A stretch of 64,000 nucleotides of DNA from Isoetes taiwanensis (lineage: Eukaryota > Streptophyta > Lycopodiopsida > Isoetales > Isoetaceae), in contig JAJEKV010000011.1 in assembly GCA_021234155.1 (NCBI GenBank), forward strand, positions 15,231,255 through 15,295,254. The letters are read 5' to 3'. How positions within the stretch are numbered: position 1 is the stretch's first letter; the number at the start of each line of letters is the position of its first letter. The notes below the pieces were generated by a model, which saw nothing but the letters and a program-made list of their open reading frames with translations, had not been told where the DNA came from and ran no database searches. Of this stretch, positions 13,108-23,730 are shown piece after piece. The translations under genes were made by a program, and so were the position numbers.

Positions 13108-13909
13108 CTCTCCAACTTGTCCAAATTTTTACTATCAATATAGGCTCCAACATCGTCTCTTCCAAATTCCTGACAGAAGGGGTGGTGAGTTCTAAATTTT
13201 CTCCTCCATTTGTTCCATTTGAGAGTTGTCGTATACTGTTGTCCCTGGAAGGCGACCGAGGATTGGTGTAAATTAGATGACAAAAAACATAATTTAGAGA
13301 ATTTTAGAGAAAACCACCCTGTATTCTACAACATTCAAACTTGCTCCATTTCTATAAGGTGGAATCGCTTACCAATGTGTGGATTTGCTGATTCATAAAT
13401 GATGAAAGCAAGAGACAACCCGATCTACTAGCATAAAAGCACGAATGCCATGAATTGTTTTGATTGTGGAAGGATCAGAACTGTACATATGAATCTAGAT
13501 ACTAACGTACCGCAATCAAGACCCCAGTCTCCAGTTATTTAATTCTGAATACATAACAGTCCTATAACAGCAGACATAATAATTGCCGCCAATGTAGACT
13601 GCATTAGAAAACAAATTAGAAAACTTAAGACGAATGTGTCTCACAAGTGAGAAAATCTCAAAACATGTTGAAACCCATTTGTTATAAAAAAGGAAAATCA
13701 ATTGAAAAGGAGACCTCACTCTAAAAATATTTTTTTTCTTAGAAGTGTTGCAAAAAATCCAAAATAGAATGTTTTGAAATGTGCGTCGTAGACGTATTAA
13801 ATAACTTGTATATATATTGTACATTGCTGAGTGATGATCATGGGCATAATTGAGCCTGCATATTCAATATTTCTTGAATGTAAGATACTAGCACTTCCAC
13901 TGCAGTTAA
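13108..13909. other. Possible upstream exon, then non-coding sequence
   Basis: 13108-13283 may hold a further exon of the minus-strand hypothetical gene. Nothing was recognised from 13284 on. Confidence 0.3.
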
Positions 13910-14325
13910 AATGCTGTGGAGCCATATTCAAAGGCTGACGATCTCCTCATTAGTGAGTCCAAATAGGTGCAAATGCTGTGGAGCCATATTCAAATAAAAA
14001 ATTTTATTTTCAACATTTGTGTTGATTCCGAAATTCGTATTGGACCAATAGCAAATGTTATCAAGGGTTCAAATTCTTTGTGTTATGCACATGTTGATGA
14101 TTTTTCTACACAAAAATTGTTGTTAAATTGTTATTACCTCATCCAATTGTTGTTAAATTGTTGTCACCTCACCAAGCAAGGAGGCCATTAAAGGTCCATG
14201 TGGGCACTTGATGGGCACTTAATGGTATATTGAATTGTTGTTAAAATGTTGTCATCTCACCAAAGTAGGCAGGCCATTAAAGGTCCATGTGGGCATTTGA
14301 TGGGCAGTTAATGGTCCGTTGAAGA
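13910..14325. repeat. Direct and tandem repeats
   Basis: AAATGCTGTGGAGCCATATT occurs at about 13910 and 13972. From about 14110 the motif TTGTTGTTAAATTGTT repeats, and a roughly 90-bp unit containing GGCCATTAAAGGTCCATGTG and TTGATGGGCA occurs twice (about 14145-14225 and 14232-14325). Confidence 0.65.
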
Positions 14326-14346
14326 ATGCATGTTCTCTTATTGGAT

Positions 14347-14375
14347 TAAAATAAACTTCCTTCCTTCCTTCCTTC
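14347..14375 (+). mobile_element. LINE tail-only insertion (29 bp) with target duplication
   Basis: TAAAATAAAC followed by (TTCC)n is the exact 3' end of the LINE at 21730-22231. It is flanked by the 10-bp direct repeat CTTATTGGAT (14337-14346 and 14376-14385). This looks like target-primed insertion of nothing but the LINE tail. Confidence 0.7.
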
Positions 14376-14385
14376 CTTATTGGAT

Positions 14386-15834
14386 CAAAATTAGCCTCTT
14401 AACATACAACCTTGGTAGCAATGTTCAAATTTATCATAAACTGAAAGACCCAAAGGTAATGTCAAAAGGGGAGGTTAAAAAAAAGTTAAACCCATCGTAA
14501 TAAAGTTTGTTTCCTTTCAATTTCATCATAGGCACCCTCCCCTACGTATATTGATCAAACAATCAACAAACACTAGGAAGTTTGAGGGAAGATACGAGCA
14601 TGTAACGCCAAAGTAATGCAACCCTTGCATCTCTCTCTAAGAAACCTGTCTCTTGATCTCTATCACAATGCCTACTTTCAGCCTACAATTACAACGGGGA
14701 ATTGCCGCCTCCACAGTTGCCTTCAACAAGCATTTTCTCCTTGCGCGCCCTTGGCCCACCCTAACAGCTCATTAGGCCCTTACAAGGAGAATTTGCCAGT
14801 TAAGGATGATTTGCCTCTTCAAAAAGCTGACTCGTGTTATGCATGTATGATTTGAATGAAATCTCAGTTCAATGCATCTCCATTGCACTATAGACTAAAG
14901 ATATCACACAATATCTTATACACGGTCTAAATGATCCCACCATGCATGAACTGTGATAGTTAGAAATTGGCATGCTGCAAGCATAAACTAGTACTTTTGC
15001 CAGCTAACAGGACATGAACCAATTCGAAAAATATATCCACCTTACAACTTACTTTTAAGATCACTTGTAATCAATCACATCAATCGAACAACTTTTATAT
15101 TTGATCGACCTCAATTTGCACTGTAATATCCTGAACCCCAATGTCATTATATATGCTATGCACATGCTTTAGGATGCTTTGTTCATTTGCACCATTTCTT
15201 ACCTGAAGATTCCCAATGTAAATGTCATCCAAATAACTAGCTATGCAGAAAGACACAGAGTAATAGCACAACTTATCCGCAAGACGAGAGTCCCAACAAC
15301 AAACCCCGAGACCATCTCCCAAAACCTAGCTTGATAGATTTCTTTCACTTCTTGCAAAACACGGACCTATGATGCAAAGGCCAAGGTAAATAAGCATATA
15401 GATATTGCAGACCATAACTTTAAGCATTCTATTCCTCATGGAAATATTTTAGTCTCCCCACCCAATGATAAAAACAACCAGAATTATGTAGCACTGTACC
15501 AGTAAGTACGATGGGTCAGATGTAATAAGAATGCTCAGTTTGAGCAATAAAATAATTGAAATAATTTCCATCTGCCCAAATGGACCATGATAATCTTTGT
15601 CATAATCCCCCAAAGGAGTGAGTATTTTCAGTTCAATGCAGCTGCATTACGCTGGGCAAGAACACAATGGAACAAATAGCTGGAACCAATATGCCACTAG
15701 TTAGAAACAGTCAAATAGGCTGATCTTATTCCAAAATGCATTGAATGGTACAAATGTCAATAAAAAAACATGTACAGTGCTGCCTTCCAGCTTGATAGCA
15801 TACAAAAAAGTTCCATCTATGTACAACCTCTAAC
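14386..15834. other. No recognisable gene
   Basis: Short open frames only, with no motif and no repeat pairing found. Confidence 0.4.
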
Positions 15835-16269
15835 CTATTCTGCAGGCTCTGCTGCTTCTTCTGCAGTAGATGCTCGCCGAAACTTGGGCTTGAGCTGGTA
15901 TGTGCCTTGCTTGGTTCCTCGTTTATTGTAAATGCATAAGTCATTCAAAATTTCCTTCAGGAAAGCCTGTACAGAAATACAATTAGCGCTAAGAGATGCT
16001 TTAGCTGCATGCCTAAGCAAAAAATTGGGCCAAGGGAAGAACTTCCACTTGAACAATGGCAACAAATTTCTGTAGATGAGAGGTTCTTCAAAAGATGCAG
16101 CATTATTATTGTAGACGTTAATTTGTGCTGGAAGAAGCTTACAACTGGTTGGTCTGTTTCCTGCACAAGTTGTCAACGCCCAACTGGTTTGCCTCTCAAA
16201 CAATTTGAACACAATATCCTCCAGTTCACCACGCTCTCTGCGTGTTCGTTTTCCGTCATTGTCACGTAC
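15835..16269 (-). pseudogene. C-terminal half of TFIIF beta subunit (RAP30-like), frame-broken
   Basis: Minus-strand exon ~16269-16143 reads RTRRERGELEDIVFKLFERQ TSWAL, then after a 2-base loss QLVQETDQPV. It ends at a GT donor; the next exon 15966-15835 reads AFLKEILNDLCIYNKRG and TKQGTYQLKPKFRR and stops. This is the winged-helix DNA-binding domain at the C-terminus of the TFIIF small subunit, a general RNA polymerase II factor. The break lies at TTGACAACTTGTG, where the family needs a Lys/Arg codon after Leu (WALKQLVQ). The N-terminal dimerisation exons are absent within at least several kb upstream. A single frame lesion in otherwise good sequence could be a sequencing error; with the missing N-terminus I favour a gene fragment. 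Confidence 0.75.
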
Positions 16270-16464
16270 CTTGTGCAACCAAGGTTTCGTCAAAAAGCTT
16301 CACAATCTTGGGGGTGGGGAGGGGGGGGGGAGAGAAAAATGTTATCAATAGGGCAAACGCCAGTTAGATTAACACCATAGCAAGTAAGATATACCAGATG
16401 TCTTCAAAAAATCATTGCTCCAGCAACATGCAGCCGCAAAGAACGATGCCGCAGCCGGAGATAA

Positions 16465-16773
16465 AGAAAAAAAGAAAAAATAGGGTAAATGTGGACGTGT
16501 TCCACCTGGTGCCAGTTAGATTAACACCATAGCAAGTAAGATATACTGGATTTCTTCAAAAGATTAACATGGGTATAGACATTATACTTGCCCCTTTCCT
16601 CCACAAAATGAAATTTATGTGCTTGGGAACCCACCAGTCGGAGCGAGTTTCTGGTGGGAAACTCGCGACGACCGATGAGTTTCCACACGTGGACCACAGG
16701 GCCAGTGTTTTGCGTACATGTGGCGCCAGGTGGAACACGTCCACATTTACCATATTTTCTCTTTTTTTCTTTC
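16465..16773. mobile_element. Foldback MITE (~310 bp)
   Basis: Left arm 16465-16515 (GAAAAAAAGAAAAAATAGGG, TAAATGTGGACGTGTTCCAC) and right arm 16721-16773 are near-perfect reverse complements over about 50 bases. The 52-bp sequence beginning GCCAGTTAGATTAACACCAT occurs both just inside the left arm (16511) and 150 bp upstream (16359). Confidence 0.65.
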
Positions 16774-16815
16774 CCGAATGCAACTTATCCAAAATGGTGG
16801 GGTTCAAATCTCCAG

Positions 16816-17030
16816 GATGCATATGCTCTAAGTTTCTAAATATATTGTATGGTTTCTAAATCTAGCTCGTGTATTTGTACGTGTACGTCCATACAGAAGA
16901 CTTAGGTATGAATGGTTTGGCGGGCTCTAAAAAATAGAGCCACATCAGCATTTGACGCCGTCAAATGCCTAGGTGTAGGGCTAGGATGAATCGAGGAGGC
17001 ATATGTTGTCGAATATTTCTAGATCCGGTA
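16816..17030 (+). repeat. Dispersed ~210-bp repeat, copy 1
   Basis: The segment from GGATGCATATGCTCTAAGTTT to GAGGAGGCATATGTTG matches 54060-54262 in the same orientation, sharing TGGTTTCTAAATCTAGCT, AATAGAGCCAC and TCAGCATTTGAC. No coding signal. Confidence 0.65.
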
Positions 17031-20000
17031 GGCTAAGCTAGAAATGCATGAGAGCACTCATCAGTGATAAATAAAACCTATACCTCATGTTTGGAGTTTT
17101 CTTTATAAGAGATCATCGTGTTGCTGCAAAAATAACATATAAAAAATGAGCATGATGGTTCACATTTTTTAACCATGTTGTCCAAACTTTAACTTTACAT
17201 TTGATGATATATTTTCGTTTCTTTACTATCTTTTTCTTAGAACGTTGAATTTGCCAGCCATGGCAAGAATTATGGATACCTTCTTTCCATGGCATAATCA
17301 ATTATTTGGGTGTGATCTGAGGGAGCCATTCCTTCCCCCAAGCTTTAGCATCCACTCTAGAATCACACGCCGTATTTTCTAGTATATTGTATATGGAACA
17401 ACATAAATTTATCTTAGCACTAGAGTTATCCCTTAATGAACCCAAATGAGTCCATTTGTACACTTTTTCTTTAGATTCTATTAGAGCTCCAACATGAAGA
17501 ATTTGTCTATACATTTGGACTATGATATTGTCTATCAAAGTACATATAAGAAAAGAAATGCAAAATATAGAAAGCTTTTAGTACTAATCACAATGCAGAG
17601 GGGTCAAGTTTATTCTTAACACTAGAGTGGTCCCGGGGACCATTCCTGGTCCATGGACCAGAATTGGTCCAGTGGACCCACTGTCACTTAAACCAATATA
17701 TCTGAGAATAGAAGTTTCAATTTCGCGATATATCGCCACCATATCAATCTTTACTTGATTCTTAATGACTTTCGAGAATTTCAAGGCCAATGAACTCACC
17801 TATATGTTGTAGTGATTGTTCAAATATTAGAGAATTTGACAGTTTCTGCAACAGTCCAGAACTGCATTCTTGGGTTTTCCTAGCATAAACAAGCCTAAAC
17901 CTTGCTAAAATTGGAAGTATTTGTCTATTTATGATAGAATACATTGATTTGTATGTTTTCAGCTTTGGTTGCTATCATTTTAATGTCCGTGGAAGCCGGC
18001 AAACCCTATTTTATTCAAAAATGCTGCGTGCGGTTTAAGAATTATTTCTCTCTTATTATTACAAGTTTTGGGTTAATTCTTCTGGCCATGGATTCTTAAC
18101 TATATGAAGTACAATCTTAAGTTTTTTTGGAGTGTTCATAAGTTATATCGACTTCAAAATCTAATAAAGAATTTCCTATACAGAATTTAGGGCAAAATTT
18201 TATGTTAAAATGCTCCAAAATCACGACCTGTAAGTATCTCGAGGGTAATGAATGATGCATTCTTCTTATATCTACATAGAAAATTACTCTATCAACTTGC
18301 TATAGTGTAATTAGGGTTTAACCATGCAATTAACTAGATTTAAAGATGATGTACAACCATAGGATTAACACATTAGAGGTTAAAAATTTGAGCTAATTCC
18401 AAAATCATAGGCTGAAAACTCATCATTTAATAGCTAGGGATGTTTATTGAAGAATGAAAATGAAGATTGTGAAGTTTAAGTATAAGAATAAAAAATTTAA
18501 CCATATGACATTTGATGCGTCTTTCTCAGCTATATAGAGAACACACTACATTCCTTTCAAATGGTTCAAAATATGACAAGGGACATATATATAGGTCCCC
18601 TATATAGGTTGTGTGGCTTTCTTGCAAAAATATACGAAGAAACATGGTTATTCTTTACTAGTATAAAACGAGTGTATCCATTGCTGCTACAAAGCATTAG
18701 ATTTCTAGTAGGATAATGTTACAAGTAGATCATCTTTTATGTACACTATATTTTTCATGAATGCGGGCCTTCCTTTGCAATATAACTCTCTATTTTCATA
18801 TTGAAATAATATACTATTTGAAAGATATGAATATAATTAAGCATGAACCATTTATGGTCCATAACTAGACCAATTGTATAAAGCATATATCTCTCACTAG
18901 CCCTATCCATTTTGTCCCCATAATGATACCATGGTTTCTTACCTTTAATAATATAATTTTTGAAAGGTGTAAGTGGAAGTCCATGTAGATTCAATTCGCA
19001 AATAAGTACCCCATAAATTCACAGTTGTTTGTGCTTAAACATTGCCCTCAAATTATGCAAGCTCGTCTAACCTATTAATTTTACCCCATAGAGAACTGTA
19101 TACATAAACTATATTCTAAAGTTGAGATCAAAATTGATTAAGATGTTGCCTCTATCAATCAATCTTGTTAATTTGGGATTTTCCGGTTTGGCAAAAAACT
19201 TTTTTGGTTTTTTTTTTAAGCTTGCTTTCCTAAGGTTTTAAGATATTTGGCAGTCGGGAAAATTTCTCGACTTCTCGAAAATCAAAAGGAACATTCAGTG
19301 GATTTTTTAGTCTCCCAATTCTTCTGTTGTTCTAGATGGGTCTCGCAATTCTTCAGTTTTTCTCGGTGGCATGGATGCCACTTGCCATCTGCCAATGCAA
19401 TTTTCTCTGCGGCCAGATTGCAATCTGTTCAAAATTGTTGGGCGAAGTCTTAGCCATCTGCGTTTAACCATCATTTGTCTGGCTGGAAGTGGTGCGTATG
19501 GTCTTGGTGTAGCTGGAATGACTTCGACGGGGCCTCAAATGGTGCAACAGGATATGGCGGTGGTTATGGTGTTTCTAGTAGACAGGTACAAAGAGGTCCC
19601 GATGCACGATTTAGGCCATACCACTAACTGGCCGGTGACCATACAGGCTAGGTTCAAAATTTTGTACAAGTGGAAGCGGTTGAAAGCCCTTCATATGATG
19701 TTTTTAGTGAGCGGGCTGGCATAGTTATGCTGAATCGAGAAAAGATTAGATGATCATGACCACTTTTGAAGATGAGTAGTTTGCGAGTTGGGTTAATTTT
19801 ATTTGTTTGGTATTATCAATTGTCATTTTATGGAGTGTCTTTGGGTTAGCCTATTGCGTAAAACACAGGCCTTACTCAGTATCCTAATGTGTGTGGCTTG
19901 CGGCTTATTATTTTGGGGTGTGCTAGCCGAGTTTGATTATTTTTTAAAAAAGATGGACCAAAGACAACGGACCGGATTATAATGTTTTAATTGTGTATTT

Positions 20001-21650
20001 TATTCTTTTTGGTGTTTATTGAACACTCATTCCCCTGTTAGGGATATTTGGATTGAAGTGTTGGTGAAAGCTTATATATTCGGATTTTCAATTGCTTAAG
20101 CCGGAAAATGCTCAAAATTTGTCTGCCGGAACTTATTCTTCTGTTTTGGCAAGCACATATTTCTTAGATGTATGGTGTTCCTTGATTTTTATATCGTCAC
20201 CTAACTTTGCATCTCTCATTATGCATCGTTTAGAAAACTAGAACATCCCATCTCACAATTTATGGGTGCTAGGATGGATTGTGCATTTCGAATATTGATG
20301 CGTGAAGCACAGGCTTCTTCCTGCGTGCGGTATATTCAATCTTTCAAATCCTTCTACATGTTCAAGTGACATCATGAATGTTAGTCTCTCAGGGGAACGT
20401 AATTTAGAATTTGCAATAGTAACTTTGTGTGTCTGACTTCTATTTTTTGTATGTACCAAGTGCGCTTCAATTAATAATCCATTGCTTACAGTCTTTGTTC
20501 TTGAGATTACATACATTGTGATATGCATCTCTATATTGGAAAACAAGGGCGTACTTGGTACCGCGACTTATGGATGTGCTTATAAGAGATGCTTTTTCCA
20601 AAATATCTGAGTAGTGTTGAAAAGCAACAGATTTTACAACTGGTGTTTAGGCATGAAATGTGCACAATAGATTGCATGCTATGGCAATGTTAACTATAGG
20701 CATGAGGAGCTTGGTCTAGAATGTCAGCAAACAGAATAATCTACCCTAGCCTTATAGACAGTAATATATAATCTACCCCTAGCTCTGAGATCATTTTTCT
20801 CTTTAACAGTCTGCTTTTAGCATCTACAGTTATTTGAAGCAAATTCAATCGATTAGGTCCCTTTTTTAGATTTTGGGCATCTTCATGATTTAGGTGGCTA
20901 TCAAATTTTCATGTAGAATCAGAGTGGCTAATTGCAATTCTTTCTCGCACAACAAAGTTCTTGCTTTTTCCAATGTGAACTTTTATGAAATTCGTTTTGT
21001 GAACGTTGTAATATGAAGTAAGTTTGAATTTCTTGGGCTTTTACTTTGATGCTAGATTGTTCAAGTTTTGATGAATATATGTCTCAATGTTTCCTCTTGA
21101 TACTTTAAGTATCTTTTATTATTTGTATAAAGACACTTGCCACTTGCCAGGTCAGCTTAAGATAATATTCTTAAATATTTTACATCCCCACCAAAGATGT
21201 TGATGCTATATCGATTTGTGTCTAGAAATGTTGGCGCAAAGATTAGCTTCGAATATTGATTGAAGCCTAGAGTAAACATGGGCTCCACCAATTTAAGGCA
21301 TCTTCTTACAAACGTGTATATTTCTGGATGCAGTTCCATTCACGCCTGAAGAATTGGAGGAAATTCAGTTTAAAATGGTCGCCTCTATTTTGAGTTTCTG
21401 TCCCCTCTTCTTTTTTCCTTTCAAAAAGCATTGTTGAATACTGCAAATGGAGATTGGAAAAGTCTATTGACATACCTTGATTTGTCTTCTCGATTGATGT
21501 GGTACGTCCATCACGGTATACTGTGGTTTTTATCATGATTCAAGCATTCTATTTCCTTTTGCATTTAGGGTTTAGGTGTATCATTCCAGTTGTTTTTGTC
21601 AAGGTTATAAGACTTTTACTCTCTTGCAGATCGCTTTAATGCTTCCTGGT
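17031..21650. other. AT-rich non-coding stretch
   Basis: No gene is supported. 17620-17690 has overlapping GGACC/GGTCC inverted motifs, and similar GGTCCAT-type motifs recur at 18840-18860 and at 27440-28450, hinting at one repeat family. 19500-19610 has a short Gly/Tyr-rich open frame (NGATGYGGGYGVSS) too small to assign. Confidence 0.4.
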
Positions 21651-21729
21651 ATATTGTTGCATTTCTCTTTTCATGGTACTCTTTTCATTATCTATTGTTG
21701 CATTTCTCTTTTCATGGTACTCTTTTCAT
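21651..21729. repeat. 42-bp tandem duplication at a LINE insertion point
   Basis: TATTGTTGCATTTCTCTTTT followed by CATGGTACTCTTTTCAT occurs twice in a row. The LINE begins directly after the second copy. Confidence 0.6.
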
Positions 21730-22231
21730 GGAGAGCTATTGCCGCCATAAGGACGGGTTCCCATTACCTCAGAATTGAGACAGGTCGCTGGGGGGTGAAT
21801 GGCGGGCACGGGATCCCCAGGGAGGAGAGGATATGTCAGTGTTGTGAGATGCACGTGATAGAGGATGAGCACCATGCCCTCCAGCGGTGCCCAGCATATG
21901 CCCATGTCCGAGCAGTGCACACTGATCTTAGATGCTCTGACACACCGCTACATCAGTTACTCGCATCACCTATGGTAGCGCGACTGGGAGCTTACATCCT
22001 GCAGATTTCGGCCGTCAGACTTGCTCTTCTGGGACATGGTATTTGAGAGCCTACTGTTAGGGTTTTTCCTCCCAAGTGGGGGTTTTTTCATCCCGGTAGT
22101 AGGGTTCTACTGTACAGTTACATTGTTTGTTTTTGGTGTTGGGGTTTTTGGCTTTTTTGCCTGTTCTGTGCCGTCTCATAGGCCTCTGGCCTCCGTGGAC
22201 GTTAAAATAAACTTCCTTCCTTCCTTCCTTC
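21730..22231 (+). mobile_element. 5'-truncated LINE: reverse-transcriptase C-terminus plus 3' UTR and (TTCC)n tail
   Basis: The open frame through 22046 ends with IRTGSHYLRIETGRWG and a Cys/His cluster CQCC...EDEHHALQRCP, the zinc-finger-like C-terminus of plant LINE ORF2 proteins. The 3' UTR ends CTCCGTGGACGTTAAAATAA and a TTCC microsatellite. The flanks carry the 8-bp repeat CTTTTCAT (21722-21729 and 22232-22239). No 5' part is present. Confidence 0.8.
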
Positions 22232-22689
22232 CTTTTCATTATCGTTGTTAGCAGTATCCTAGGGTTCAATTAGGGTTCAATTTTGGAGCTTTCTTCTGTC
22301 TTGAATTTTGTCTGTTTTGCTCCACTTGGGGGAATGAGTAAATTTTGTTAGCAATTGTAGTTGACCTGAGAGCTCTCAAAATCCATTGTGGTTGTTCTTA
22401 AAGGTTTACATTGCATTATATAAGACCGTTCGTCAGTGCAATTAGGTATGTAAATCCTTCTCAAATCTTTATATGCTAGCTTTTTCTTGCACATTTTACA
22501 AGTAAAATGTTCTGTTAGTTCCAAAACAGTACTGTTGTGGTTGTTCGCTAATCATTTGGTAGTGCATCAAACTCGCACACTCTAAAGTTTCTGGAGCAGA
22601 TATACAAGGGATTTATTATTTGAGAGCTAAATATAATTGACACTTTGCTAGAAGCAATCAAATCAAAGAAAGATGAAACAATTATGGTG

Positions 22690-22745
22690 GTTGGAGGGCA
22701 TATTGGAATGGGCATGTTGGAGGGCATATTGGAATGGGCATATTG
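22690..22745. repeat. ~27-bp tandem duplication
   Basis: GGAGGGCATATTGGAATGGG occurs twice in tandem, within an otherwise unassigned stretch (22240-23189). Confidence 0.55.
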
Positions 22746-23189
22746 TAGACAGTACTTCATGGATAGTACAAGACTTCATGCAACATCCTTATTTCTTTCA
22801 ATGATTGAGAACCAAGATTCCATGGCATTATATGTGGCAGCTAAGGCAGACTCATAACAAACGACCTTATTTCTCATGTTGTTTGGACGAACCAAGTAAG
22901 TCTTGAAGAGCGTTTCTTATTTTCTTCGGCTTTATAATTGAATGTAGCATTTTTGCATGCCTCTATGGTGGTCAGTGTCGTTTTATAGAATTGTTTGAAA
23001 ATCTGTCAGTAGCTCCAACTATTCATGCTGGGTGCATTTGACTTAAGACTAATTCTTATTTTTAGGTTGTTGGTGCACATGCATGCCTATTATGGTAAAG
23101 TAATAGCTGATTGTGCCTAGGATATTGCACATTAACGGCTATGCTATATTTTTTATTCATCTCTGTGGCGGAAGTGGGTTACTTGAAAA

Positions 23190-23697
23190 TTATGCCATCT
23201 AATTCATAAAATGGATAATCGGATTTCAGAGCTCTGCCCTTTATGCCAGCAAAGGGTTGAGAGTATTGAGCATTGTTTTTTCTTGTGTGAGAGGCTTCGG
23301 CAGGCATGGTCTTGGTTGTTGACCCTTTTTGGCACGTCTCGATCTAGCCAGCAAATTTTGCTTGCTATCTATCCTGATGCTTGGCCCAAACAACGGAAAC
23401 GAGCTTTTCATCTCGCATGTGGCTGGCTTTTATGGTCAATCTGGAAGAGAAGGAGGTTGTTTATCTTTAAGGGCATAGATACTGCAGATGAGGTTGTTCT
23501 TCAGTGGGCGCAAGATAAAATTGTTATGGCTTACAATTGTTCTTCTCTTGATCAAGAGAAGAAAGTACTGATCTGGCATACTTACCTTCAGATTCATTCT
23601 TTTGCATAGGCAGGTGGTTGTGCTCAGTTGGATCGGTTTGTCCACTGGGGTTATAATCCTGTCTTTGCATTTATGTTGCTCTGGTTTCTAGTTGGTG

Positions 23698-23728
<31 letters not shown>
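23190..23728 (+). mobile_element. L1-type LINE 3' fragment with poly(A) tail
   Basis: The open frame to 23609 contains CPLCQQRVESIEHCFFLCER and RQAWSWLL, then AFHLACGWLLWSIWKRRR. This is the zf-RVT segment found at the C-terminus of plant L1-type reverse transcriptases. It is followed by a short 3' UTR and a run of 31 A (23698-23728). It differs from the TTCC-tailed LINE in both protein and tail, so two LINE lineages are present. The 5' part is missing. Confidence 0.75.

Positions 23729-23730
<2 letters not shown>

Noticed and set aside
19247-19724. Overlapping frames that might be a small gene
   Set aside because: No domain, no consistent splice pattern; a short Gly-rich run alone is not enough.
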